DNA of 64,000 bases from Kitasatospora aureofaciens (lineage in GTDB: Bacteria > Actinomycetota > Actinomycetes > Streptomycetales > Streptomycetaceae), in assembly GCF_001188955.3 (NCBI RefSeq), contig NZ_JPRF03000001.1:124001-188000 (forward strand), given 5' to 3'. Under the pieces are notes generated by a model. The model saw nothing but the letters and a program-made list of their open reading frames with translations, ran no database searches and was not told the DNA's origin. A program made the position numbers and the translations under genes. Positions 49,746 to 58,640 of the stretch are shown piece by piece; positions within the stretch are counted from its first letter, which is position 1, and the number at the start of each line of letters is the position of its first letter.

Positions 49746-52484
49746 ATGGCGAGAGAGACGGGCCCGGATCCCCGGGCTCCCGGCCGAGCGGGCGGGCGTC
49801 GTGCCCGGCTGCGTCCGCAGCCCGTTCCGGGGCATCCTCCGGCGCGCGGGCTGCGGTCGGTGCTGAGCATCCGCAGCGTCGCGGGGCAGATGTTCCTCCT
49901 GCAGGTGTCGATCGTGCTGCTGCTCGTGGTCGCGGCGGTCGTCGCGCTCCTGATCCAGTCCCGCAGCGACCGCTACGCGGCGGCGCGCGACCGTTCGCTC
50001 GCCGCCGCCGAGGCGTTCGCCCACGGCCCCGGCCTGGTGGCGACGATGCAGGGCCCCCACCCCAGCGCGGTGCTGCAGCCGCTGACCGAAGCGGCCCGCA
50101 AGGGCGCCCAGGTCGACTTCATCGTGGTGACGGACCGCAACGGCATCCGCTACACCCATCCCGAGCCGGCGCAGATCGGCAAGAAGTTCGTCGGCACCAT
50201 CGGGCCGTCGCTGGAGGGCAAGATCACCGTCGAGCAGGTGCACGGTCCGCTCGGCCTGGAGTACCAGGTGGTGGTCCCGGTGGAGGACAACCGGGGCGGA
50301 GTCGTGGGGATCGTGTCCGCCGGGATGAAGGTCGCCAACGTGAGCAGCGCGATCGACCGCCAGCTGCCGGTCGTCCTGGGCGCCGGCGCCGTCGGGCTGG
50401 GTCTGGCCACGGCCGGGACGGCGCTGGTGGGCAGGCGTCTGCTGCGGCAGACCCGTGGCCTGGGCCCGGAGGAGATGACCAGGATGTACGAGCACCACGA
50501 CGCGGTGCTGCACGCGGTGCGCGAGGGCGTGGTCATCGTCGGCGGCGACGGCCGGGTCCTGCTCGCCAACGACGAGGCGCGCCGGCTCCTGGACCTGCCC
50601 CCCGAACCGGAGGGACGCGCCGTCGCCGACCTCGGCCTCGCGCCCCGCGCGACCGAGCTGTTGCTGTCCTCCCGCGCGATCACCGACGAGGTGCTCCCGG
50701 TGGGCGACCGCCTGCTGGCCGTCAACAACCGTCCGACCGCCAGCGGGGGAGGCCCTTCCGGCAGCGTCGCCACCCTGCGCGACTCCACCGAGCTGCGCGC
50801 CCTGGCGGGGAAGGCCGAGGTCGCCCGCGGCCGGCTCAGGTTGCTGTACGACGCGAGCCTGGCCATCGGCAGCACCCTGGACGTCCGGCGCACCGCGGAG
50901 GAACTCGCCCGGACGGCCTGCGGGGAGTTCTGCGACTACGCCACCGTCGACCTCGCCGAGGATGTCCTGCGCGGCGAGGAGCCGCCGACCCTGACGGCCG
51001 GTGCCGAGGTGAGGCTGCTGCGGGTGGCCCTCGCGGGCGTCCGGGACGATTCGCCGCTGTACCCCCAGGACACGCTGGTCCGCTGGGCGGGGAGCACCCC
51101 GCAGGCGGCGGGATTCGTGAGCGGGCGGTCGGCGCTGATCTCCGAGGTGTCGACCGACGCCGGGTGGCGCGGGCAGGACGTCGAGCGGACGCAGGCGGTG
51201 CTGGACTTCGGCCTGGCGTCGCTGATCGCCGTTCCGCTGACGGCGCGGGGTGTGCTGATGGGCGTCGCCTGTTTCTGGCGCGGACGGGACCGGGGTCCGT
51301 TCGAGGACGACGAACTGTCCCTGGCCGAGGAACTGGCCGCCCGGGCCGCCGTCTCCATCGACAACGCCCGCCGCTTCACCCGCGAGCACACGATGGCCGT
51401 CACCCTCCAGCACAGCCTGTTGCCGCGCGAGTTGCCCGAGCAGAGCGCCCTCGACGTCGCCCACCGCTACCTGCCCGCCCAGGCCGGGGTCGGCGGCGAC
51501 TGGTTCGACGTCATCCCCTTGCCGGGCCTCCGGGTCGCGCTCGTCGTCGGTGACGTGGTCGGCCACGGTGTGCACGCTGCCGCCACCATGGGCCGGCTGC
51601 GCACCGCCGTCCAGAACTTCTCCACCCTCGACCTGCCGCCGGACGAACTGCTCGGGCACCTGGACGAACTGGTCGCCCACCTGGACCAGGAGACGGCCGC
51701 GGCCGCAGGCGGGCTCGCGATCACCGGCGCCACCTGCCTCTACGCGATCTACGACCCCAGCACCGCCACCTGTGCGCTGGCCCGGGCGGGCCACCCCCCG
51801 CCCGCCGTCGTCCACCCGGACGGCACGGCCGAGCTCCTCGACCTGCCCAGCGGTCCGCCGCTCGGCCTGGGCGGGATGCCCTTCGAAGCCGCGGAGGTGC
51901 GCCTGCCACCGGGGAGCGACCTGGTCCTCTACACCGACGGCCTGGTCGAGGACCGCACCCGCGACATCGGTGCCGGACTGGACGTCCTGACGAGCGTCCT
52001 GAGCCGCCCCGGCCGGTCGCCCCAGGAGATCTGCGAGGCCGTGCTCGACGCCCTGCTGCCCGCCCGCCAGAGTGATGACATCGCCCTCCTGGTCGCCCGT
52101 ACCCGGGTGCTGGAGCCCGACCGGACCGCGGAGTGGGAGGTGGCCCGGGCTCCGGAGGAGGTGGCCAGGGTCCGCGCCGCGGCCACCCGACAGCTCGCCG
52201 AATGGGGCCTCGACGAGGCGGCCTTCGTCACCGAACTGGTGCTCAGCGAGCTGGTCACCAATGCCGTCCGCTACGCGGCCGCACCGATCAGGGTGCGCCT
52301 CCTGTACGACCGGACGCTGATCTGCGAGGTCTCCGACGGCAGCAGCACCGCTCCGCACCTGCGCTACGCGGTGGCGGAGGACGAGGGCGGCCGGGGCCTG
52401 TTCCTCGTCGCCCAGCTCACCGAGCGCTGGGGCGTCCGCTACACCCCCGGCGGCAAGATCATCTGGGCCGAGCAGCTCGTCTGA
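49746..52484 (+). CDS. Sensor SpoIIE-type PP2C phosphatase with Cache, PAS, GAF and anti-sigma-like kinase domains
   Basis: A 912-residue membrane regulator. Helix 1 at ~46-70 (GQMFLLQVSIVLLLVVAAVVALL), an extracytoplasmic single Cache domain to ~190 (FIVVTDRNGIRYTHPEPAQIGKKFVGTI), helix 2 at ~200-222, PAS (~245-345), GAF (~360-545), SpoIIE phosphatase (~560-770; VGGDWFDVIPLPG, VVGDVVGHGV, DLVLYTDGLVEDR, QSDDIALLVAR) and a C-terminal HATPase_c (~790-905; LVLSELVTNAVRYA, GGRGLFLVAQLTERWG). All metal Asp residues are present. It should control partner-switching (anti-sigma/anti-anti-sigma) by both phosphorylation and dephosphorylation. ATG 49746 chosen; GTG 49858 is possible but would shorten only the cytoplasmic lead. 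Confidence 0.92.
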   Translation: MARETGPDPRAPGRAGGRRARLRPQPVPGHPPARGLRSVLSIRSVAGQMFLLQVSIVLLLVVAAVVALLIQSRSDRYAAARDRSLAAAEAFAHGPGLVATMQGPHPSAVLQPLTEAARKGAQVDFIVVTDRNGIRYTHPEPAQIGKKFVGTIGPSLEGKITVEQVHGPLGLEYQVVVPVEDNRGGVVGIVSAGMKVANVSSAIDRQLPVVLGAGAVGLGLATAGTALVGRRLLRQTRGLGPEEMTRMYEHHDAVLHAVREGVVIVGGDGRVLLANDEARRLLDLPPEPEGRAVADLGLAPRATELLLSSRAITDEVLPVGDRLLAVNNRPTASGGGPSGSVATLRDSTELRALAGKAEVARGRLRLLYDASLAIGSTLDVRRTAEELARTACGEFCDYATVDLAEDVLRGEEPPTLTAGAEVRLLRVALAGVRDDSPLYPQDTLVRWAGSTPQAAGFVSGRSALISEVSTDAGWRGQDVERTQAVLDFGLASLIAVPLTARGVLMGVACFWRGRDRGPFEDDELSLAEELAARAAVSIDNARRFTREHTMAVTLQHSLLPRELPEQSALDVAHRYLPAQAGVGGDWFDVIPLPGLRVALVVGDVVGHGVHAAATMGRLRTAVQNFSTLDLPPDELLGHLDELVAHLDQETAAAAGGLAITGATCLYAIYDPSTATCALARAGHPPPAVVHPDGTAELLDLPSGPPLGLGGMPFEAAEVRLPPGSDLVLYTDGLVEDRTRDIGAGLDVLTSVLSRPGRSPQEICEAVLDALLPARQSDDIALLVARTRVLEPDRTAEWEVARAPEEVARVRAAATRQLAEWGLDEAAFVTELVLSELVTNAVRYAAAPIRVRLLYDRTLICEVSDGSSTAPHLRYAVAEDEGGRGLFLVAQLTERWGVRYTPGGKIIWAEQLV

Positions 52485-52635
52485 CGAGGTCCTCCGCGCC
52501 CAACGGGCCGTCGTCGAGTCGGCCTCGCCGGAGTGATCGGTGGCCGGTCGTTCGCGATCGGACGTTGCAGGGCTGTTGCACGGGGAGTGATGCGGATCAC
52601 GGTTCGCCGGGAGTGGTTCGTGATCGCATGGTCGG

Positions 52636-53514
52636 ATGCATCAGTTCGAGAAGGCCGGCCCGGTGGTGGCCGTAGGGGTTGCGGTCGTTCTGCTGGCGGG
52701 GTGTGGGTCGCAGGCGGGCGGTACGGCGGGGGCCCGGCGGCCGACGAGTGGTGCCGGGGCGTGCGGTGTGGCGTCGGCTTCGCCGTCGGCGCGGGCGAAG
52801 GACGGGGTGCGGATCACGGCGGTGAGCGCGGTCTGCGCGGACTACGAGGTGACCAACGGGACGGGCGAAGCGGCCGATGTGACGGTGCTGTTCAGCAGGA
52901 CGGGAGCGTCCGGGGGTGCGGTGGACAACGTGACGAAGACCGTCGAGGGGCTTGCGCCGGGGGCCGTCGAGAAGGGGCGGGTCGAGCTGGGCGGGACGGC
53001 CTCGGGGGTGAAGGTCCTCCGGGTGCGGAGTGTCCCGAGTGCCGAGGCGTCGCGGCCGAACGGCCCGTGCCCGGCGTCCGGGGTGCTGGTGAGTGCGGAC
53101 GAGGGGGACGCGGCGATGGGGCTGCGGGTGGTCGGGCTCCGCCTGCGGAACTGCGGGACGGCCGAGGTGGCCCTGAACGGCTATCCGGAACTCCAGGTGC
53201 TCGACGTGGAGCGAAGGCCGGTCGACGGTGTCCAGGTCGTGCACGGGGGCGCGCGGATCGCGAGCGGCACCGGCGCGGACGACCCGCCGAGGGCGTTCAC
53301 GCTGAAGCCGGGGGAGGCCGCCGGCTCCACGTTGGTGTGGCGCAACACCACCGAGGGCGGCGCTCCGGTGAACGCCCCGTACGTGCGGGTGCGTGCCACG
53401 CCGGGCGCGGCTCCGGTGACGGTGACGCCGGAGCTCGACCTGGGGACCACCGGGCGCCTCGGGGTCGGTGCCTGGGTCAGGGACGACGCGGGGCCGCCGG
53501 CGCCAGGTCGATGA
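52636..53514 (+). CDS. DUF4232 lipoprotein
   Basis: A 292-residue exported lipoprotein. Lipobox LLAGC (Cys ~23) after a hydrophobic stretch VVAVGVAVVL. DUF4232 occupies about residues 150-290 (GLRVVGLRLRNCGTAEVALNGYP, LQVLDVERRPVDGVQVVHGG, TLKPGEAAGSTLVWRN). The preceding ~100 residues form another beta domain. DUF4232 is widespread in actinomycete surface proteins without a known function. Its 3' end overlaps a dehydrogenase relic on the other strand by 38 bp. The 150-bp upstream gap after the PP2C gene suggests its own promoter. Confidence 0.85.
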   Translation: MHQFEKAGPVVAVGVAVVLLAGCGSQAGGTAGARRPTSGAGACGVASASPSARAKDGVRITAVSAVCADYEVTNGTGEAADVTVLFSRTGASGGAVDNVTKTVEGLAPGAVEKGRVELGGTASGVKVLRVRSVPSAEASRPNGPCPASGVLVSADEGDAAMGLRVVGLRLRNCGTAEVALNGYPELQVLDVERRPVDGVQVVHGGARIASGTGADDPPRAFTLKPGEAAGSTLVWRNTTEGGAPVNAPYVRVRATPGAAPVTVTPELDLGTTGRLGVGAWVRDDAGPPAPGR

Positions 53515-53740
53515 CCACCTTGCCGGGGAAGTCCACCAGTTCCGCCGCGAGGTCCATGACCTGGCGGGGGAAGTCGTCCAGCCCGATCCGCCAGGAGGTC
53601 AGCTTCTCCAGCGGGAAGGTGTAGCCCTTGCGGGTGCCGCCGTAGACGAGCAGCACGGCGCCGTCGGCGGCCAGATCGGCGCCGGCTTCCAGGAGTTCGG
53701 TGGTGGCGACGGTGGGGGCCACGACGACGACGTCGTACCG
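53477..53740 (-). pseudogene. Relic of a zinc-type (MDR) alcohol dehydrogenase
   Basis: The frame encodes YDVVVVAPTVATTELLEAGA (late Rossmann strand and helix), LLVYGGTRKGYTFPLEKL, then WRIGLDDFPRQVMDLAAELV and PGKVVIDLAP, the usual last residues of medium-chain dehydrogenases. In intact enzymes ~100 residues separate the YGGT strand from GKVVIDL; here ~48 do, and everything before the Rossmann half is missing. There is no start codon with a ribosome site. I read this as a 5'-truncated, internally deleted gene. Confidence 0.5.
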
Positions 53741-54003
53741 GCCCCGGTGATCGCCGCCGCCCGGGCCCGGGTGCGCCCGTGGATCCACTGCATGGCGTCC
53801 ATGGAGCAGACGGGCCGTTCCCTCTGAGCGCTGAACGCCGATGAGTGCTGAACACCGATGACTACTGAATTCCGAATGCCGCGAAACGGACACGGCGCCG
53901 TTCAAGCATCCAACTTCGTTCTGTGTCACCTCGGCGGGAGGTTCTGACACAGGCAACACGACCGCATCGCCCGTTCCGTCCCCCGGCCGCCATCATCGGA
54001 AGC

Positions 54004-55053
54004 ATGCGAATTCTGGTTGCCGGCGGTGGTGTCAGCGGTCTGGCCACGGCGGTCGCGCTGGGGGCGAGAGGTCATCACGTGCTCGTCCTGGAGCAGCGGC
54101 CGGTGCTCACCGAGGGCGGCGCGGGCATCCGGCTGGCGCCGGAGGACTTCCGGCTCCTGGACCGGCTCGGCGTCGGCGACGCCGTCCGCGAACGGTCGCT
54201 GACCATCGACGAGTTCCGCACCATGGACGGCACCACCGAGGAGCCGGTCGGCACGGTCGCCCTGCCCGTCCGGCACGGCGACGGTCGGGCGGCGCACGCC
54301 ACGGCTCACCGGCTGGACGTCCACGAGCCGCTGCTCGAAGCCTGCTGGGAGCTGGACGCCGTCCGGCTCTGCCCCGACAGCCGGGTGGTCGGCTACGCGG
54401 AGCACGGCGAATCGGTGGTGGCCGCACTCGCCGACGGGCGCAGCGTCACCGGCGACGCCCTGGTCCTGACCGGCGCGGCCCGCTCGGTCGTCCGTGGCGA
54501 CGCCCGGTGGGCCGACGACGCGCCACCGGAGCTGCTCGCCGTCTACCACACCGTCATCCCGATGGAGCTGATGGCGGACCACTGGCAGGACGGTCCGGCC
54601 ACCAGCTGGGTGGGCCCCGGATGGCACCTGTCGCACTACCCGTTGCCCGACTCCCGGTACCTGAGCCTCTCCGTCACCCGCCGCCGCCACACCGGGGCCG
54701 AGCTCGACGGCGCCCGGGTCGACCTGGAAAACGTCCTCGCGGCCTTCCCGGAGATCGGCTACGCCGCCCGCAACGTGCTGACCACGGGCAGCCACTGGCG
54801 GGCCTGGACGCTCCCCGGCCGGACGGCCGGCGCGCGCCGCCGGGCACGCGGCCGGGTCGCCCTGGTGGCCGAGGGCGCCGAGCCGCCCCGCCCGCTGGAG
54901 GCCTCGGGCCTCCAGCACGCCCTGGCGGACGCCCTCGGTCTGGCCACGAGCTGGGACGCCTCGGAGGACGACACCCTCCGCCGGCTCGCCGACTACGACA
55001 CCCGCCGCCCCGACCGGGCACCGGACGCCGCCCGCGCGAGCTGCGGCGCGTGA
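54004..55053 (+). CDS. FAD-dependent monooxygenase-like protein lacking the usual GD motif
   Basis: A 349-residue protein of the PHBH/UbiH-like fold. The FAD loop is intact: RILVAGGGVSGLATAVALGARGHHVLVLEQRPVL, and the Arg helix GGAGIRLAPEDFRLLDRLG follows. But the second FAD motif (G-D-A-A-H-P-x-x-P in active enzymes) is here VALVAEGAEPPRPLEASGLQHAL, so the Asp that contacts the ribityl chain and the His-Pro are gone. The protein is short and may not bind FAD normally. It may be a degraded enzyme or a binding protein. ATG 54004 with CGGAAG. Convergent with the quinone oxidoreductase gene. Confidence 0.75.
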   Translation: MRILVAGGGVSGLATAVALGARGHHVLVLEQRPVLTEGGAGIRLAPEDFRLLDRLGVGDAVRERSLTIDEFRTMDGTTEEPVGTVALPVRHGDGRAAHATAHRLDVHEPLLEACWELDAVRLCPDSRVVGYAEHGESVVAALADGRSVTGDALVLTGAARSVVRGDARWADDAPPELLAVYHTVIPMELMADHWQDGPATSWVGPGWHLSHYPLPDSRYLSLSVTRRRHTGAELDGARVDLENVLAAFPEIGYAARNVLTTGSHWRAWTLPGRTAGARRRARGRVALVAEGAEPPRPLEASGLQHALADALGLATSWDASEDDTLRRLADYDTRRPDRAPDAARASCGA

Positions 55054-55082
55054 CTGTCAGCTCCAGTCCGCCCCGTGCCCTT

Positions 55083-56003
55083 TCACAGTGCGATCACGAT
55101 CTTGCCGTGAACGTGACTGCCGGCCTGCGTCGTCACGGCTTCGCGAATCCGCTCGACCGGGAAGGTCGCCGCGATCGGGACGGTGATCTCGCCGGAATGG
55201 ATCGCGGCGGCGATCCGTTCCAGGCCGCCAGGGGTCGCATCGAGGGCGCCCACCTTGCGTACGCCGGGCGGCGGGGCGGGGCCGTCGGCCACGACGGAGA
55301 TCCGCTCGGGTGCCACGCCGAGCTCGAGCGCGGTCTCGGCCGCCTCCCTGCCGAACAGGTCGGTCGCGGCGGTGATCCCCTCGGGCGCCAGGGCCCGCAC
55401 CCGGTCCGCCAGGCCGGGGCCGTACGTTACGGGTTCGGCGCCGAGCCCGCGCAGGAATCCGAACGTGCCCTCGGAGGCGGTGCCGAGCACCCGGGCACCC
55501 GCAAGCTTGGCCAGCTGCACGGCGAAGACGCCCACGCCACCCGCGGCGCCACCGATCAGGACGGTGTCCCCGGCGCGGAGCCCGATCGCGGCGAGCGCGG
55601 CGGAGGCCGTCAGGCCGGACACCGGAAGCACGCTCGCCACCTCGTCGCCGACGCCCGCCGGGGTGTGCCACAGCGTTGCCGCAGGCGTCTCGACCAGCAC
55701 GAAATCGGCGACGGACCGGCCGATCGCAGCCCCATACACCCGGTCGCCGACCGCGAATCCGGTGGCTCCGGCACCCACCTCGTCCACCACTCCGGCGAAG
55801 TCGCTGCCGAACCCGGCCGGCAGGGTGATGCCGAACCGCGCCGCCATGTCGGGCTTGGTGGTGATCTGCCAGTCCATCGGATTCAGGCCGGCGGCCGTGA
55901 CCCGGACGCGAACCTGGTCCGGTGCGGCGTGCGGCTCGGGTATCTCCTGCAGTTCGAGTACTTCGGGACCGCCGAATCGCTGATAACGGACAGCTTTGCT
56001 CAT
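55083..56003 (-). CDS. NADP-dependent quinone oxidoreductase (zinc-free MDR)
   Basis: A 306-residue cytoplasmic reductase. KAVRYQRFGGPEVLELQEIPEP is the classic QOR start; AGLNPMDWQITTKPDMAARF and GSDFAGVVDEVGAGATGFAVGDRVYG form the catalytic part; the NADPH loop is VLIGGAAGGVGVFAVQLAKLAGARVLGTAS. It ends HVHGKIVIAL. No zinc-binding Cys are present. It reduces quinones or enones, likely for detoxification. ATG 56003 follows GGAGAGG. It is divergent from a TetR gene with two operator copies between, so it is a self-contained inducible unit. Confidence 0.92.
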   Translation of the reverse strand: MSKAVRYQRFGGPEVLELQEIPEPHAAPDQVRVRVTAAGLNPMDWQITTKPDMAARFGITLPAGFGSDFAGVVDEVGAGATGFAVGDRVYGAAIGRSVADFVLVETPAATLWHTPAGVGDEVASVLPVSGLTASAALAAIGLRAGDTVLIGGAAGGVGVFAVQLAKLAGARVLGTASEGTFGFLRGLGAEPVTYGPGLADRVRALAPEGITAATDLFGREAAETALELGVAPERISVVADGPAPPPGVRKVGALDATPGGLERIAAAIHSGEITVPIAATFPVERIREAVTTQAGSHVHGKIVIAL

Positions 56004-56026
56004 CGGTGACCTCTCCTGGCCAGTGA

Positions 56027-56074
56027 TGGGACTTGGTCTCATCGACCCTACACCAGTGATGGGACGAGGTCCCG
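56027..56074. promoter_or_regulatory. Two TetR operators between qor and tetR
   Basis: TGGGACTTGGTCTCA (56027-56041) and TGGGACGAGGTCCCG (56060-56074) are two copies of the palindrome G-[GA]-GAC-N3-GTC-[CT]-C, each preceded by the identical CCAGTGA. Centres are 33 bp apart, about three helical turns. One copy abuts each start region. Confidence 0.85.
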
Positions 56075-56086
56075 TACACTGCTCCC

Positions 56087-56659
56087 ATGGCTCGCTGGCA
56101 ACCCGACGCACCAGGACGTCTCGCCGCCGCTGCCCTCGACCTCTTCGAGGAGCACGGCTACGAGAACACGACCGTGATCGAGATCGCGGAACGCGCGGGG
56201 CTCACCAAGAGCACGTTCTTCCGGTACTTCCCGGACAAGCGCGAGGTGCTCTTCGACAAGGGGACGCTGACCGGCGTGCTCGTCGAAGGGATCACCTCGG
56301 CACCACCGGCTGCCGGGCCGCTCGACGCGGTGGCGGACGCCCTGGACGAGCTCGGCCGGACGTTCTTCACTGCCGACCGCCGCGAGTTCAGCGGCCGACG
56401 CCAGGCCGTGCTGAACGCCAACAGCGAACTGCGCGAACGCGAGGCCCTGAAAAGGCTCGACCTCACCGCCTCGATGATCGAGGCCCTCGGTCGCCGCGGA
56501 GTCCCGAGCCTGACCGCGCGCGTGGCCGCCGAACTGGGCACCCTCGTCTGGGAGATCGCCTACGACCGGTGGATCGACACCGACAACAGCGAGGGCTTCG
56601 GCCCGCTGGCGCGGCAGGCACTCGCCGAAGTGCGCGGCGCGGCCGGAGTCGTGGGCTGA
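56087..56659 (+). CDS. TetR family transcriptional regulator
   Basis: A 190-residue repressor with the helix-turn-helix APGRLAAAALDLFEEHGYENTTVIEIAERAGLTKSTFFRYFPDKREVLF (about residues 8-56) and a short C-terminal domain with ELGTLVWEIAYDRWID. It is divergent from the quinone oxidoreductase and preceded by two well-formed operators, the nearer one ending 13 bp before ATG 56087, so it should repress itself and the reductase until an inducer, perhaps a quinone or its substrate, is bound. Confidence 0.92.
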   Translation: MARWQPDAPGRLAAAALDLFEEHGYENTTVIEIAERAGLTKSTFFRYFPDKREVLFDKGTLTGVLVEGITSAPPAAGPLDAVADALDELGRTFFTADRREFSGRRQAVLNANSELREREALKRLDLTASMIEALGRRGVPSLTARVAAELGTLVWEIAYDRWIDTDNSEGFGPLARQALAEVRGAAGVVG

Positions 56660-56955
56660 GGTCGCGCGGGCCGCGTGGGCGGCGCATCACCGCCCGGCGA
56701 ACGTCGCCCGATGCGGCTCCAGCGGCTCTGCTCGGATGCACCTGGACCGAATGCCCGGCGAAGGCGGCTCGAGAAGTCCTCCGCCGGGCCCCCAGGAAGT
56801 CGCGGTCACCGCTCCACGGCCCTGGCGCGTTCTGCCAGTTGGGGCCGGGGTCCATCATCGCGGCCCCAACCGGCCCGTGCGACTGTCACAGGCCGACGGG
56901 CTGGTCCCACCGCTCACCGAGCCCGATCAGCTTCCGAAGTTCTCGTGCGGCGCGG

Positions 56956-57846
56956 TCAAGGGCGGACGGCGTCGACGGCGGGTCGCAGGACCTCCGTGCA
57001 CCACTGGCGGAAGGTGGTCGGCGTGCTGTTCCCGGTGGTGCGGACGACGCCCTCGTCGAGGCCCTCGATCTTGGCCGTCGCCATGTCGGCCATCGCCCGG
57101 GCCATGCCGGGGGACGCGCCGAAGGAGAGCATGGCAGCCTCCAGCGACGCGGCCTCGACCTGTGCGTAGCGCACCGGGATGCCGAGCACATCGGTGATGA
57201 CGGCGGCCATGTCGTTGCCCGACAGGTCCTCCGGGCCGAGCACCGGGACCTCGGCGAACCCGGTCCAGTCGCGGTCGAGCAGCAGGCGGGCGGCGGCGCC
57301 ACCGATGTCGCGGGTGGCCACCAGGGGCAGCTTGCGGTCGGGCGCGAGGGGCCCGGAGATCAAACCGGCGCCCAGGATCGTGCGGATGTCGCGCAGCGTG
57401 TTGTCCATGAAGGTCGGGTTGGCGAGTGCGCGGTAGTTCGTGACCGTGGCGAACAGGTCGTCCATGGCCAGGGAGGCGGTGACGTGACCGGCCCGGTCGG
57501 CGACGGCGGTTCCCCGGCCCAGGGCCGAGACCCCGACGACGTGGCGGACGCCGTGCGCGGCGACGGCTTCGACGCCCGGCCGACTGTTCTCGACGTAGGA
57601 GGTCATCACGTCAGGGGCGCTGAGGTCGCTGGGCATCAGCCAGAACACCGCGTCGGCGCCGGCGAAGGCCTTGTCCACGGCTGCGGCGTGGCGGTGGGAG
57701 CCCTCCACGATCTCGACACGGTCGCGGACGGTGGGAGAGAGTCGCTGCGGGTCGCGGACGATGACCCGGACGGGCTCGCCGGCGTCGAGTAACTGCTCGA
57801 CGACACGGCGGCCGATCTTGGCGGTGGGTGCGGTGACGACGATCAC
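56956..57846 (-). CDS. NmrA-type NAD(P)-binding protein
   Basis: A 296-residue atypical short-chain dehydrogenase. The Rossmann start MIVVTAPTAKIGRRVVEQLL has the T-A-P-T-x-x-I-G variant of the G-x-x-G-x-x-G loop typical of NmrA/QOR2-like proteins; GADAVFWLMPSD and VVGVSALGRGTAVAD follow; no YxxxK is seen at the usual site. C-terminal PVLGPEDLSGNDMAAVITDVLG is typical. It may be an NADPH-dependent reductase or a redox sensor. Divergent from the TetR gene at 57914. The 296-bp gap between it and the previous tetR gene shows no gene. Confidence 0.88.
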   Translation of the reverse strand: MIVVTAPTAKIGRRVVEQLLDAGEPVRVIVRDPQRLSPTVRDRVEIVEGSHRHAAAVDKAFAGADAVFWLMPSDLSAPDVMTSYVENSRPGVEAVAAHGVRHVVGVSALGRGTAVADRAGHVTASLAMDDLFATVTNYRALANPTFMDNTLRDIRTILGAGLISGPLAPDRKLPLVATRDIGGAAARLLLDRDWTGFAEVPVLGPEDLSGNDMAAVITDVLGIPVRYAQVEAASLEAAMLSFGASPGMARAMADMATAKIEGLDEGVVRTTGNSTPTTFRQWCTEVLRPAVDAVRP

Positions 57847-57881
57847 GGCGTCCTCCGTGTGAGCCGATAATATGTCAACTC

Positions 57882-57893
57882 AACCGTACCGTT
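57882..57893. promoter_or_regulatory. Candidate TetR operator
   Basis: AACCGTACCGTT is palindromic at 5 of 6 base pairs and lies in the 67-bp gap between the divergent NmrA-like and tetR genes, in an AT-rich stretch with TATGTCAAC just before it. Confidence 0.45.
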
Positions 57894-57913
57894 TACTTCT
57901 GGAGGAGGCCACC

Positions 57914-58552
57914 ATGCCGGCGCGACGAGGCGAGAAGCTCCGCGAGCACATCCTGTGGACAGCGAAGGACGTGTTCCTCGAGGCCGGCTTCGAGCGCACC
58001 TCGATGGACGTCGTCGCCCAGCGGGCCGAGACCTCCAAGCGCTCGCTCTACGCCCACTTCCCCAGCAAGGACGCCCTCTTCTCCGGGGTGGTCTCCCTGG
58101 TGCGCGAGCTCTACCTCGACCGCCTGGGCTCTCCGGAGGACTACGTCACCGCGGAGCGGGCCGACCCGGCCGACGCCCTCGTGCGCTACTGCGGGCGGCT
58201 GCTGCAACTGCTGCTGTGGTCCTCGTCCCTGCGCACGCTGCGGATGGGGATCGCGGAGGCCGAGAGGGTGCCCGAGATCTCGTCCGGCTACTACGAGGCG
58301 GTCTTCGAGGCCCCGATGGCGCGGATCGGCGCGTACGCCTGCCGGGCCTGGAACCTGACGCAGCAGGAGGCGCGGGAGGTGGCCGAAATCCTGGTCGGAC
58401 GGACGGTCTACCCCGACCTGCTGCAGGGACTGCTCGGCGTGCGGGAGCCGATCGCGGAACGCCCCGACGAGGCCACCCTCGCCGCCGACGTCGACCTCGA
58501 CCGGATCGCCGCGAGCGTCCGGCGAATCCTCCCGGACGCACCAGCGTCCTGA
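57914..58552 (+). CDS. TetR family transcriptional regulator
   Basis: A 212-residue repressor: KLREHILWTAKDVFLEAGFERTSMDVVAQRAETSKRSLYAHFPSKDALF is the helix-turn-helix (about residues 8-58), followed by a TetR_C-type domain (LVRYCGRLLQLLLWSSSLRTLRMGIAEAERVPEI) of the AcrR/AefR class. ATG 57914 has GGAGGAGG and was preferred to the ATG 42 nt upstream. It is divergent from the NmrA-like gene, which is its likely target. Confidence 0.92.
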   Translation: MPARRGEKLREHILWTAKDVFLEAGFERTSMDVVAQRAETSKRSLYAHFPSKDALFSGVVSLVRELYLDRLGSPEDYVTAERADPADALVRYCGRLLQLLLWSSSLRTLRMGIAEAERVPEISSGYYEAVFEAPMARIGAYACRAWNLTQQEAREVAEILVGRTVYPDLLQGLLGVREPIAERPDEATLAADVDLDRIAASVRRILPDAPAS

Positions 58553-58640
58553 GGTGCCCTGTGCCCCCGTCGGCCGCCGAGGACCCCAGGGAGTGGCGCA
58601 CCGCGAGGTGGAGGTGGGAACCGGCCGTTTGGCGGAGACG

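Noticed and set aside
56660..56955. Possible small gene between the tetR at 56087 and the NmrA-like gene
   Set aside because: Several short frames exist on both strands but none has a ribosome site, a recognisable motif or steady codon bias.
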